Assembly (NCBI RefSeq): GCF_029369745.1
Contig: NZ_CP120210.1
Coordinates: 2,976,001-3,040,000, forward strand
Direction of reading: 5' to 3'
Length of the DNA: 64,000 nt
Origin: Amycolatopsis sp. QT-25
Lineage (GTDB): Bacteria; Actinomycetota; Actinomycetes; Mycobacteriales; Pseudonocardiaceae
This document shows, in pieces, positions 43,358 to 51,916 of the stretch; positions within the stretch are counted from its first letter, which is position 1; each line of letters opens with the position of its first letter. The notes beneath the pieces were generated by a model, which was given only the letters and a program-made list of their open reading frames with translations, did not search any database and was not told the DNA's origin. The translations under genes and the position numbers were made by a program.

Positions 43358-44661
43358 GGAGTCGTACCTGGAATTCCTGGAGGGCTGAGCGGGGGCCCGG
43401 CGGCGGCCAAGGCGGCCGCGCGGAGCGCGGTGACGGCGTCCAACGTCTGCCAGATGGGTAGGTCGCCGCTTCCCCAAGCCCAGAGCCCTTGATCGGCGTC
43501 GTAGCGCTCCCAAAGGGTTCCGAGCGCCCGGTTGAGCCGGGGGAGGGGCAGGAAGGGGGCGGTGGCGAGCGCTTGGACGACCCAGGCTGCGGTGAAGTGC
43601 CGGATGATGATCCGGGTCGTTCCTTCCCCGTCGGGGCGAGGCCTTTCGAGATCCTCGGCCACGCCATCGTCCGCATGCGACCGGTCGATGAGCCATTGTG
43701 TGGCTTCGTCGGCCGCCTCACGGACGTCGTTGCGATCTTCACGGCCGCACAGGACGTCCCGCAGGACGACGACCGACCGTGCGGTGTGCACCACCGAAGC
43801 CTCCGGGGCGACGAGCCCGGCTTCGTTCTTTTCCGGCCACAGGCGTGCGCCGCCGAAGTCGAGCCGGGCCGCCAGGAGGGCGTCGATCAGCCGGTCGGTC
43901 AGCGGGGCGTCCGGCCGCAGCCGGACCGCCGTGTGCAACACGGCGGACAGCAGGTACGGGCGGGTCCGGCTGTACGGGTCGAGTGACCCTTCGAGCAGGT
44001 CCAGCCCTTCGTCGGCGGACATCGTGCTGGTACGGAACAACGCGTCCACCACCGACGCGGTGGTTTCCGGCCGTTTGCCCCCCGCGCGGCCCCGCCAGCC
44101 GTGGTCCGATTGCAGCCGGTAGAGATCTTCGGCGAGCGTATGTAGGTCGATGTAGGGATCGCCTACCAACAGCATGGTGTTGATCCCGTACGCGGTGCTG
44201 AGAGCCTTCGGCCCGGTGTCCTTCTGTAGGTTGTGCCGCCAGCCCAGCGGCTTGCCGTCGGCGTCGCGGATCAGGTGCCCGGCGAGTTTCGCGCCGACGG
44301 TGTGGAAGACCTGCAACAGGGAACGAGAGGTGTCGACGACGCCGGCGTCGCCGAGGACCGATGGGAGGTGTTCGTGGGGGGAACGGGCCGTCTCCGCCAA
44401 TGTGACCAGCGCGTTCGCGGCACGGAAATGGTCGTCGAGCCGGCGGGCGTTGTGCGCCGACGGCAGGTACTTGCCGGTCTCCCATTGGGTCAGATTCGCC
44501 CTGGTGACCCCGACGATCCGGGCGGTCTCCGCCTGCGTCTCGCCGGCGGCCTTGCGCAACCGCCGCAGCTCCCGGCCGACATCCGACGCGGTAACGGTTT
44601 CCGCATCGGGGCTTACCGGCTCGCCGCTTGCCGAGGTAGGCTTTATGTAGGCACTTGACAC
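43354..44661 (-). CDS. XRE-HTH protein with toroid-like C-terminal domain
   Basis: 435 aa, first gene of the four-gene operon. HTH_3 domain at about 29-83 (ELRRLRKAAGETQAETARIV, TRANLTQWETG). The remaining 330 residues are helical with a terminal LWAWGSGDLPIWQTLDAV segment reminiscent of alpha/alpha-toroid (terpene-cyclase/prenyltransferase-like) repeats; I cannot assign a ligand. GTG 44661 is the best start: no good ribosome site, but a TAGGTA -10-like box ends 6-7 nt before it, suggesting a leaderless mRNA. Phased GTAGG repeats around the start suggest autoregulation. Confidence 0.8.
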   Translation of the reverse strand: MSSAYIKPTSASGEPVSPDAETVTASDVGRELRRLRKAAGETQAETARIVGVTRANLTQWETGKYLPSAHNARRLDDHFRAANALVTLAETARSPHEHLPSVLGDAGVVDTSRSLLQVFHTVGAKLAGHLIRDADGKPLGWRHNLQKDTGPKALSTAYGINTMLLVGDPYIDLHTLAEDLYRLQSDHGWRGRAGGKRPETTASVVDALFRTSTMSADEGLDLLEGSLDPYSRTRPYLLSAVLHTAVRLRPDAPLTDRLIDALLAARLDFGGARLWPEKNEAGLVAPEASVVHTARSVVVLRDVLCGREDRNDVREAADEATQWLIDRSHADDGVAEDLERPRPDGEGTTRIIIRHFTAAWVVQALATAPFLPLPRLNRALGTLWERYDADQGLWAWGSGDLPIWQTLDAVTALRAAALAAAGPPLSPPGIPGTTP

Positions 44662-44673
44662 GGACTTACCTAC
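44636..44673. promoter_or_regulatory. Helically phased GTAGG repeats over the XRE gene start
   Basis: GTAGGC occurs at 44636-44641 and 44647-44652 (11 bp apart) and the inverted CCTAC at 44669-44673, 22 bp further. One- and two-turn spacing around the start codon looks like a multi-dimer operator for the HTH protein. Confidence 0.5.
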
Positions 44674-45005
44674 TTTTGGCGGGCATGGAAGGGCGGTGAC
44701 TGAACGTGCACAACGGGGAGAGTACAGCAAGTGAATCGGACCGTGCCGACGCGTGGGTCAACGTCGTGTCACAAGCCGCGGAACACCGTGAAAGGCCTGT
44801 TCTCCCTGGTCCTGGGGCGCATGACTCGCTAAAGGACCAGGGCCGGTACCACCCGGGCGCGACCGGAGAGCGGATGCTGACTGCCATCTGAAGATGACGC
44901 TGTGCATCTGAACCCGTTCGTGTCGCCTGTGGGCCACACGAATGCCGGAGTAGGCGCCGTGTGGGCCGACCCGAGTTCGCGCTTGCTGCATCGGGGGTGA
45001 ACCTC
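44674..45005. other. Intergenic region between divergent units
   Basis: About 330 bp with no convincing gene. It contains a 10-bp inverted repeat CCCTGGTCCT/AGGACCAGGG (44810-44845 region). A 61-codon plus-strand frame from 44706 exists but has no clear ribosome site. Confidence 0.5.
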
Positions 45006-45335
45006 ATGTCCCACCACGAGAACCACACGGCAGCGCCATCCTGGTTCGACCGACTTGCCGGGCGTTTCCACGAATGGCTCTTCGCGACCGACGAAGACAC
45101 CCGCGCGGCCGCTCGCGGCCAGCAGGTCACCCGGGTGCCGAACAGCAGGCGCCGCGTCTACCGCGATCCCCGTTGGGACACCGTCCACGCGTGCGAACCC
45201 TGCGGGGGCACGGGGTGGTGGCCCTACGAGGACGCCGTCTGCCCGGACTGCGCCGGTGCCGGTGTCGTCCGCTCCATTCCCGCGGCGGCCGTGGCCGCCG
45301 AGCAAACCGCCGGACGGACAGGAGGAAGGTCATGA
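45006..45335 (+). CDS. Small protein with twin CxxCxGxG zinc motif
   Basis: 109 aa. Charged helical N-terminus, then CEPCGGTG (63-70) and CPDCAGAG (79-86), the cysteine-rich motif of DnaJ zinc domains, expected to bind one zinc. Without a J domain it is probably a small adaptor. The overlap (ATGA) with the following two-TM protein and the composition resemble accessory genes of actinomycete conjugative elements. ATG 45006 chosen as the start of the conserved-looking part. Confidence 0.7.
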   Translation: MSHHENHTAAPSWFDRLAGRFHEWLFATDEDTRAAARGQQVTRVPNSRRRVYRDPRWDTVHACEPCGGTGWWPYEDAVCPDCAGAGVVRSIPAAAVAAEQTAGRTGGRS

Positions 45336-45991
45336 GCCGTTGGCAGGAACCCCAGGCGATCGCCGAGCTGGCCAGGGAGATCACGGTGGTCAGGAGGCCG
45401 AACCCGCTCATCGCTCTCTATCACTGGCGTTACGAGGTCGGCGCGCTCCTCGTCCTCCCGTACGCGCTGTTCGCCCTTTTCCGGGCTGTCGGCCCGATCT
45501 GGGGCGCGGTCGTGTTGTTCGGCGTCGCGAATTGGCTGTTCTACTGGCGCGCGGCGCGGCGCTTCCTCCGCGACCGGCTTCGCTCGATCGTCGTGCAGCA
45601 CCGGTTGCGGACCGGCTTCGCCCGTGCCCGGGTGTGCACCCTCGACGGCAGGCTGCCGGTGATCCTGTGGACCAAACCGCGCGGTGACGAAGTCGAGGTC
45701 ACCGTGTTCTGCCCGGCCGGGGTCGGCTACGAGCGCATCGAACAGCGGCGTGCCCTGCTGGCGGCGGCGTGCTTCGCCTCCGACGTCCACGTGTACCGCC
45801 ATCACAAACGCGCCAACGTGGTGCACCTTTCGGTCTGCACCGCACGCTTGCGCAAGGCCACCGAAGACACCGTGGAGGACGAGGTCAGGCCCGGTGTGCC
45901 GCCCGCGCGACGATATGCCGGGCAGCCGGACGGTGCCGCCATTCCCCTTTCGGGGACTTTCGCACGAATTCCTCGCGCAGTGCGGCGATGA
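45332..45991 (+). CDS. Two-TM membrane protein, mobile-element accessory style
   Basis: 219 aa. Cytoplasmic N-terminus, two transmembrane helices (about 37-52 and 55-71), then a soluble domain (VQHRLRTGFARARVCT, RLPVILWTKPRGDEVEV, RRALLAAACFASDVHVYRH). I associate this pattern with proteins encoded before TraB/FtsK-type genes in Streptomyces plasmids and integrative elements; no such translocase follows here. The last 107 bp overlap the convergent methyltransferase gene, so the C-terminus may be an eroded end. GGAGGAAGG precedes ATG 45332. Confidence 0.65.
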   Translation: MSRWQEPQAIAELAREITVVRRPNPLIALYHWRYEVGALLVLPYALFALFRAVGPIWGAVVLFGVANWLFYWRAARRFLRDRLRSIVVQHRLRTGFARARVCTLDGRLPVILWTKPRGDEVEVTVFCPAGVGYERIEQRRALLAAACFASDVHVYRHHKRANVVHLSVCTARLRKATEDTVEDEVRPGVPPARRYAGQPDGAAIPLSGTFARIPRAVRR

Positions 45992-46667
45992 ACTCCTCAC
46001 CGCGCATGCTCGCCAGCGGCCGCATCGGCCCGGATCGGGTGTGCGCGGTGAAGAACGTGTCCGCGTCCGGATGGACCATCGGGAACGACAACGGCTCGTC
46101 CCGTTCGAGCACGGCGCCCCGCAAAGCGGGCAGGAGCCGCTCTTCCCAGGAGCGGTCGCCTGCCGGGACGCGTTCCCGGAGGACGTCCGACAGCACGGTG
46201 AACGGCCCTCCCGGCTCGGTGCTGTGCGGCCAGTAGACGACCGAAAGCACTCCGCCGGGGCGAAGCGCGCCGGTCCAGGATCGGAGCGCGGCGTCGGGTT
46301 CGGGCAGCTGCTGGAGCCCGAAGACCGAGAGGACCGCGGCGGCGGAGGCCGGTTCGAGTTCCGAGGCGTCGCCCTCGACAACGCGTACGAGTGAGTTGCC
46401 CGCGGCCCGTGTCCGCGCTCGGGCGGCCATGCCCGCGGACAGATCGATGCCGACGATCTCGCGGCCGGGCAAATGCCCGGTGAGCACGTCGAGTTCCGGG
46501 AAGGTCCCGCAGCAGGGGACGAGAACGGGGCCACCGGGCAGCTGCGCGGGGAGCGCCCGCACCGCGGCGGCGACCCACGGCGCGAACCGGGGGACGTAGT
46601 AGGCCTCGTAGCCGTCGGCGGCTTCGTCCCAGCCGCGGGCGACGCGGGCGAGGTGTTCGGCGGTCAT
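45885..46667 (-). CDS. Class I SAM-dependent methyltransferase
   Basis: 260 aa. SAM-binding motif I is VLVPCCGTFPELDVL (usually VLDxGCGxG), followed by IVGIDLSAGM and a DAxxLP-like GDASELEP. The altered motif I (PCCGT) matches a subset of small-molecule methyltransferases. ATG overlaps the sigma-factor stop (ATGA), so it is the last gene of the YCII/sigma operon. Its 3' end overlaps the convergent membrane gene. Confidence 0.88.
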   Translation of the reverse strand: MTAEHLARVARGWDEAADGYEAYYVPRFAPWVAAAVRALPAQLPGGPVLVPCCGTFPELDVLTGHLPGREIVGIDLSAGMAARARTRAAGNSLVRVVEGDASELEPASAAAVLSVFGLQQLPEPDAALRSWTGALRPGGVLSVVYWPHSTEPGGPFTVLSDVLRERVPAGDRSWEERLLPALRGAVLERDEPLSFPMVHPDADTFFTAHTRSGPMRPLASMRGEEFIAALREEFVRKSPKGEWRHRPAARHIVARAAHRA

Positions 46668-47932
46668 CGTGGAGTCTCCGTCGGGGATTCGAGCGCGGCC
46701 GACCTTCGCCGCAGGTGTTCGCGTTCGGGTTCGGTGGGAGCGAGCGCGATCGCTTCGCGGTAGGCCGTGAGCGCCGCGTCGTGGCGGCCCAGCCGCCGCA
46801 GCAGGTCGGCCCGGGCGATGGCGAAGGGAGGGTAGCCGCGGAGCAGCGGTTCGCCGGTCAGTTCGTCGAGCAGCGCGAGTCCCGCGGCCGGACCGTCGCG
46901 CAGGGCGACGGCCACGGCGCGGTTGAGCGCTACGACGGGGGAGGGCGCCAAGGTCGTCAGGACGTCGTAGAGCGCCACGATCTGCGGCCAGTCGGTGGTC
47001 TCGACGTCGGCCGCCTCGTCGTGCAGGGCCGCGATCGCGGCCTGCACCCCGTAGGGTCCCGGCGGGCCGCCGGTCAGGGCGGCGACCACCAGGCCGCCGC
47101 CCTCTTCGATCAGATCCCGGTTCCAGCGGCTCCGGTCCTGGTCCGCGAGGAGGACCGGTTCACCGTCCGGCCCGGTCCGGGCGTCCCACCGGGCGTGGAC
47201 GAGCAGCATCAGCGCGAGCAGCCCCGCCACCTCCTGGTCGGCGGGCATCAGTCCCCGCAGGATGCGGCCGAGCCGGATGGCTTCCTCGGCCAGGTCCGCC
47301 CGTTGCAGACTCGCCCCCGAACTGGCCGCGTACCCCTCGGTGAAGATCGAGTACACCGCCTGCAGCACACCCGGCAGCCGCTCCGGCAGCTCGTCCGCGC
47401 CGGGCACCCGGAACGGGATGCGGGCCTCGCTGATCTTCTTCTTCGCCCGCACGATCCGTTTCGCCATCGTCGGCACCGGGACGAGGAAGGCCCGTGCCAC
47501 CTCCGGCGTGGTCAGCCCGGCGAGAAACCGCAGGATCAGCGCACCCCGGTCCTCGGCGGGCAGGGCGGGATGGGCGCAGGTGAAGAACAGCCGCAGCCGC
47601 TCGTCCGGCAGGCTGTCACCGGCGTCCGCCGCGGGAGCGGGCCCGGCCCGATCCGCTTCCACCTGCAGAACCGCGAGCTTGGCGGCGTAGGCCTGATCAC
47701 GGCGCAGCCGGTCGACCGCCTTGCGCCGCGCGGTGGTCATCAGCCACGCACCCGGCCGCGGCGGGACACCGTCCACCGGCCAGCGCTCCAGCGCCGCTTC
47801 GATCGCCTCGGACGTGACCTCTTCGGCCAGGTCGAGGTTGCCGAAGCGGCGCACGAGCGCGGCCAGGAGCCTTCCCCGTTCTTCGCGGAACACCGCCTCC
47901 ACCGAAGCCGTCCCGGGCCCCCGCTCGGCCAT
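46664..47932 (-). CDS. ECF-type sigma factor with long C-terminal domain
   Basis: 422 aa. Sigma region 2 (about 12-80; EVTSEAIEAALERWP, PGAWLMTTARRKAVDRLRR) and region 4 (about 115-175; LRFLAGLTTPEVARAFLVPV), followed by about 240 residues of helical, TPR-like DUF6596 domain ending in a repeat (GRHDAALTAYREAIALAP). This family is regularly paired with a YCII-domain gene as here, 2 nt upstream. It probably autoregulates a small operon; the signal is unknown. Confidence 0.92.
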   Translation of the reverse strand: MAERGPGTASVEAVFREERGRLLAALVRRFGNLDLAEEVTSEAIEAALERWPVDGVPPRPGAWLMTTARRKAVDRLRRDQAYAAKLAVLQVEADRAGPAPAADAGDSLPDERLRLFFTCAHPALPAEDRGALILRFLAGLTTPEVARAFLVPVPTMAKRIVRAKKKISEARIPFRVPGADELPERLPGVLQAVYSIFTEGYAASSGASLQRADLAEEAIRLGRILRGLMPADQEVAGLLALMLLVHARWDARTGPDGEPVLLADQDRSRWNRDLIEEGGGLVVAALTGGPPGPYGVQAAIAALHDEAADVETTDWPQIVALYDVLTTLAPSPVVALNRAVAVALRDGPAAGLALLDELTGEPLLRGYPPFAIARADLLRRLGRHDAALTAYREAIALAPTEPEREHLRRRSAALESPTETPR

Positions 47933-47934
47933 GG

Positions 47935-48273
47935 TCAGACGGTGAAATCGGCGACCGGGCGGACGACCACCGAGCCGTCCCGGGCGCCGGGGCAGCGGGC
48001 CGCCCAGTCGAGCGCGACGTCCAGGTCCGGTACGTCGATGACGTAGAAACCACCCAGCACCTCGCGGGTCTCGGCGAAGGGCCCGTCGGTCACCGTCCGC
48101 TTCCCGTCGCGATCGACTTTCACCGTGGTCGCGGTGACGAGGTCGGCCAGCGACTCCCCGGCGGACCAGATCCCGGCGTCCTTGACCTCCTTGTCGTAGG
48201 TCATCCAATCCTCGAAGGTGCACTGGGGCTCGACGTCGCCGGTCGCGGCCTGGATCATCAGCATGTACTTCAC
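47935..48273 (-). CDS. YCII/DGPF-domain protein
   Basis: 112 aa dimeric ferredoxin-like fold: MKYMLMIQAA, central TVTDGPFAETREVLGGFYVID (the DGPF motif) and the VRPV ending. YciI-like proteins have His/Asp active sites but poorly known chemistry; this subgroup accompanies ECF sigma factors and may sense or modify their ligand. GTG start at 48273. Confidence 0.92.
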   Translation of the reverse strand: MKYMLMIQAATGDVEPQCTFEDWMTYDKEVKDAGIWSAGESLADLVTATTVKVDRDGKRTVTDGPFAETREVLGGFYVIDVPDLDVALDWAARCPGARDGSVVVRPVADFTV

Positions 48274-48369
48274 GGTGGAACTCCCGTTCTGGGTTACGCA
48301 CGGCCTGCTTGCCGCACGACACCACTACGAGCGGGAGACCGTCAAATGGACACGACGCCGAGAAAACTT

Positions 48370-49059
48370 TCAGGAGGCCGCTTCCAGCGCTTCGGACTGC
48401 TCGGCCACCGGTGCGGTGACGACGCGGGCGGGGATGAGCAGCGACGCCAGCGCGAGCAGCCCGGTGAGCGCCATCGCGCGTTCGACCAGCCCCAGCGGGA
48501 TCGCCCGCCACCACGGCTCGCCGCCGTTCATCGAGACCACGATCGCGCCGAGGATCACCCCGAACCAGGCCAGCGCCGCCACCGCGAGCACCCGCGTCAC
48601 CGCACGCCGGGCGGGCGAGGAGGAAAAGACGGCCTTCGCGGCGAACCACACCGCCAGGGGAAGGGCGACGAAGGCCACCACGCTCGCGATCCGGTGCACC
48701 GTCCCGCCGGTGCTCGGCCCGATCGCCCAGTTGTTCTTGGGGAACGCCACGATCACCACCAGGCTCACCGTCCAGAGCGCGCAGAACACCGAGGCCGCGG
48801 ACAGCGCGGGAAGGTGCTTGCGGCGGATCAGCGCGCCGAAGCCGATCGCCGAGCCGAGCGCGACCAGCAGGACCGCGACGTCGAAGATCCACTTGTACTC
48901 GCTCAGCGCGTATTCGCTGATGGTGCGGCGGACCGGGCTGATGCCGCTGGTGGCGGGGAGGACCTGCAACAGCAGGATGAGCAGCGCTCCGCCGGCGACC
49001 GAGACCACGGCGGCCAGCAGTGCCAGCGGTGACCGGGCGGTGACCTGGGACGTCGTCAT
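48370..49059 (-). CDS. DUF998-type membrane protein
   Basis: 229 aa with six predicted transmembrane helices (about 10-30, 55-75, 83-102, 125-143, 157-178, 195-214). The SEYALSEYKWIFDVAV segment after the first helix and HRIASVVAF are typical of DUF998 proteins, whose function is unknown. ATG 49059 is preferred to the longer frame because the extra 35 residues are non-hydrophobic and atypical. Confidence 0.82.
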   Translation of the reverse strand: MTTSQVTARSPLALLAAVVSVAGGALLILLLQVLPATSGISPVRRTISEYALSEYKWIFDVAVLLVALGSAIGFGALIRRKHLPALSAASVFCALWTVSLVVIVAFPKNNWAIGPSTGGTVHRIASVVAFVALPLAVWFAAKAVFSSSPARRAVTRVLAVAALAWFGVILGAIVVSMNGGEPWWRAIPLGLVERAMALTGLLALASLLIPARVVTAPVAEQSEALEAAS

Positions 49060-49294
49060 GGTTGAAAGATAACCACTCAACCTGAGGGTTTTCTTAGGCT
49101 TTACTGTCGAAATCGACAGGGAAGTCCCGTCTTGGGGCGCGTGTGCGAGTGATCGTTCCGGCACGGTCGGTGAGATCGCTGGGCCGAAAGAGGTGTAGGC
49201 GACTTGTGGCGGGTCCCTCGGACGGGGTCCCGGGTCTAGGGTCTCGCTACCGGTGACCTCACCCGGTCACCGGACTGTCCAAGGAGGTCAGTCT

Positions 49295-51793
49295 GTGGGG
49301 TATTCACCAAACCGGCGAAGAGCGGGATGGACGGCGGCGACCCTGGTGCTCGCCGGCACCTTCGTGGCACTCCCGTCGGCCACGACGGCAGGGGCCGCGG
49401 ACAACGTGGTGCGAGCCGATCAGGCCGTGCCGCGTTCCTGTTTCGCCGCGCTGCAGAAGCCGGGTACCTCCGGCACCGATCGGCGCGAGTTCACGTCCAC
49501 AGTAGACGGTCTGCTGCAGGCGCGGATCGCGCCCCGTGGTGGCGGCGAGGGTGACTGGGACCTCGCGGTCTTCGACAAGACCACCGGAGCCGTGGTGGCC
49601 GCGTCGGCCGCGTTGCGCAGCCACGAGCTCGCCGAAGGTTTTGTCAAGAAGGACCAGAAACTCGTCGTGCAGACCTGCCGGTACGCCGGGCAGACGCGCG
49701 ACGCCCTGCTGGGGGTCGACTTCCTCGCCCTGACGCCGCAGGGGACGCCGACCGGAGCCGCGCCCGCGCCGCAGCGCGCCGAACTCGTCCGGGTCGAGAC
49801 GCCCGCCAAGCAGGACAAGGACAAGCTCCTGCGGCTCGGACTGGACGTCACCGAGAAGGCCGACGCCACCGGCGTCGAGGTCGTCCTCGCGAACGACACC
49901 GACCGCAAGACGCTGGCGGACAACGGCTTCAAATCGAAAGTGATCGAGCCGGATCTTTCGGGCAAGTCGATCCGCAACGCCAAGGCCGACAGCGAGTACG
50001 ACGCCAAGACCCGGGCCTCGACCCTGCCGTCCGGGCGCACGAGCTACCGGCACCTCTACGACTACCAGTTCGAGGTCAAGGAACTGGCCCGCAAGAACCC
50101 CAAGCTCGTCACGGCGTTCACGCTGCCGCAGCCGACCTGGGAAGGCCGCGACGTCGTCGCCCTCGAGATCGCGACCGACGTCAAGAACATCGCCGACGGC
50201 AAGCCCGTCAACTTCACCATGGGCGTGCACCACGCCCGGGAGTGGCCCGCCGGCGAACACGCCATGGAATGGGCCCACGAACTGGTCAAGGGCTACACCG
50301 GCAACAACGCCGAACTCCGCGGCCTGGTCGGCCGGACTCGCAACGTCATCGTGCCGATCGTCAACCCCGACGGTTTCGAAATCTCTCGTGAGGCCGAGCC
50401 CAAGGGCGACTTTTCGCGGTTCGACTACGAGATGAAGCGCAAGAACTGCAACGTCAACGACTCGCCCAAGGAGTTCGCGACCGGCGTCTGCAAGGCCAAC
50501 CCCGCCGGCCGTGAACGCGGCACCGACCCGAACCGCAACTACGCGGGCTTCTGGGGCGGCGCCGGCGCGTCGACCCTGTGGCGCAGCGACACCTTCCGCG
50601 GGGCGGGCCCGTTCTCCGAGCCCGAGACGCAGAACATCCGCTCGATCGTGTCCAACCGCCAGGTGACCAACCTGATCACGCTGCACACCTACTCCAACCT
50701 GGTGCTGCGTGTCCCGGGTGTCGCCGCCGTCCGCCCGCCGCTCGACGAGCCGGCGTACAAGGCGCTCGGTGACAAGATGGCCTCGCGCAACGGGTACACC
50801 AGCCAGCCGTCGTGGGCGCTCTACGACACGACCGGTTCGACCGAGGACTGGTCGTACTGGGCCACCGGTGGCTGGGGCTTCACGTTCGAGGTCGGCCCCA
50901 ACGAGTTCCACCCGCCGTTCTCCGAAGGTGTCGTCGCCGAGTACACCGGCGTCGCCCCCGCGGCGGGCGCGGGCAAGGGCGGCAACCGGCAGGCGTTCGT
51001 GGACATGCTGGCCAACACCGCGGACCCGGCGGCGCATGCGACGCTGATCGGTACCGCGCCGAAGGGTTACCAGCTGAAGCTGCACAAGACCTTCCAGACG
51101 CCGACCTCGCCGGTGGTGCAGCCGGACGGTTCGACGAAGCCGCCGATCTACGTGACCGACGACCTGAACTCGTCGCTGGCCTCGACCGGTGGCCGGTTCG
51201 CGTGGTCGGTCAACCCGTCGACCCGTCCCTACGTCGCGGGCCGTTACGGCCGTGAGCCGCAGGGGCCGGCACAGCCCGCGATCCAGGTGGCCAACCCGGC
51301 CGGGGTCCCGGCGATCAACACGAACTACCCGAACGACCCCACGTCGGAGAGCTTCAAGTTCCGCGTCGACGGGCTCCCCAAGGTGGACAACGGGAAGTTC
51401 AGTGTCGACGTCAAGTGGGCCGGCCAGGACTCCGACTGGGATCTGTACGTCTTCGACGCGGCGGGCAACATGGTCTCGTCTTCGGCGAACGGTTCGACCA
51501 CGGAAGAGCACGCCATCCTGTACGACCCGCCCGCCGGGGAGTACACGGCCGTGCTGGTCAACTACGCGCAGGCGAATCCGTCCACTGTGGACGACTGGAC
51601 CGGCGGTGTGTCGTTCCAGTCGCCGATCCCGCCGACCTACGGCCCCAAGGAGGCGTACCAGCTGACCTGTACGTCGCCGAAGGGCAAGCTCGTCGGACTG
51701 GCGGACGTCTACGTCGACCGCGGCCAGACGGTCGACGTCGGTGAGGTCTGCACCCGTTCCGCGCGGGCGAAGAAGGAGCGCTCGGGCCGGTAG
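49295..51793 (+). CDS. Secreted M14 zinc carboxypeptidase
   Basis: 832 aa. GTG 49295 has AAGGAGG 7 nt upstream. Signal peptide (RRRAGWTAATLVLAGTFVAL... cleaved near GAA at about 35). A pro-region (to about 250) precedes the M14 domain with zinc ligands H313, E316 (HHAREW) and H464 (LHTYSN) and catalytic E532 (FTFEVG). C-terminal beta domain (about 680-800; DSDWDLYVFDAAGNMVSSS) is a PPC-like pre-peptidase fold, echoed by a similar GDWDLAVFDKTTG module in the pro-region. Exports as a nutrient-acquiring peptidase. Confidence 0.94.
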   Translation: MGYSPNRRRAGWTAATLVLAGTFVALPSATTAGAADNVVRADQAVPRSCFAALQKPGTSGTDRREFTSTVDGLLQARIAPRGGGEGDWDLAVFDKTTGAVVAASAALRSHELAEGFVKKDQKLVVQTCRYAGQTRDALLGVDFLALTPQGTPTGAAPAPQRAELVRVETPAKQDKDKLLRLGLDVTEKADATGVEVVLANDTDRKTLADNGFKSKVIEPDLSGKSIRNAKADSEYDAKTRASTLPSGRTSYRHLYDYQFEVKELARKNPKLVTAFTLPQPTWEGRDVVALEIATDVKNIADGKPVNFTMGVHHAREWPAGEHAMEWAHELVKGYTGNNAELRGLVGRTRNVIVPIVNPDGFEISREAEPKGDFSRFDYEMKRKNCNVNDSPKEFATGVCKANPAGRERGTDPNRNYAGFWGGAGASTLWRSDTFRGAGPFSEPETQNIRSIVSNRQVTNLITLHTYSNLVLRVPGVAAVRPPLDEPAYKALGDKMASRNGYTSQPSWALYDTTGSTEDWSYWATGGWGFTFEVGPNEFHPPFSEGVVAEYTGVAPAAGAGKGGNRQAFVDMLANTADPAAHATLIGTAPKGYQLKLHKTFQTPTSPVVQPDGSTKPPIYVTDDLNSSLASTGGRFAWSVNPSTRPYVAGRYGREPQGPAQPAIQVANPAGVPAINTNYPNDPTSESFKFRVDGLPKVDNGKFSVDVKWAGQDSDWDLYVFDAAGNMVSSSANGSTTEEHAILYDPPAGEYTAVLVNYAQANPSTVDDWTGGVSFQSPIPPTYGPKEAYQLTCTSPKGKLVGLADVYVDRGQTVDVGEVCTRSARAKKERSGR

Positions 51794-51834
51794 TTCACGA
51801 GCGGCAAGGCTTACCGGAAGCGCTCAGGTGGTAT

Positions 51835-51889
51835 GTCCGTGAAGGCCTCCTTGAGGGACCCTGGGTCCCTCAAGGAGGCCTTCACGGAC
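51835..51889. repeat. 55-bp perfect palindrome, family copy 3
   Basis: 27-nt arms with a single central base, identical over 53 bp to copy 1. Lies 41 bp after the carboxypeptidase stop and 27 bp from the convergent J-domain gene end, a position suiting a bidirectional terminator. Confidence 0.95.
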
Positions 51890-51916
51890 CACAGGGCGCG
51901 GCGAGGGAGCGGTGGC

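Noticed and set aside
44706..44891. 61-codon plus-strand frame upstream of the zinc-motif protein gene
   Set aside because: No clear ribosome site and no recognisable motif; a 10-bp inverted repeat runs through it, so regulatory sequence is more likely.
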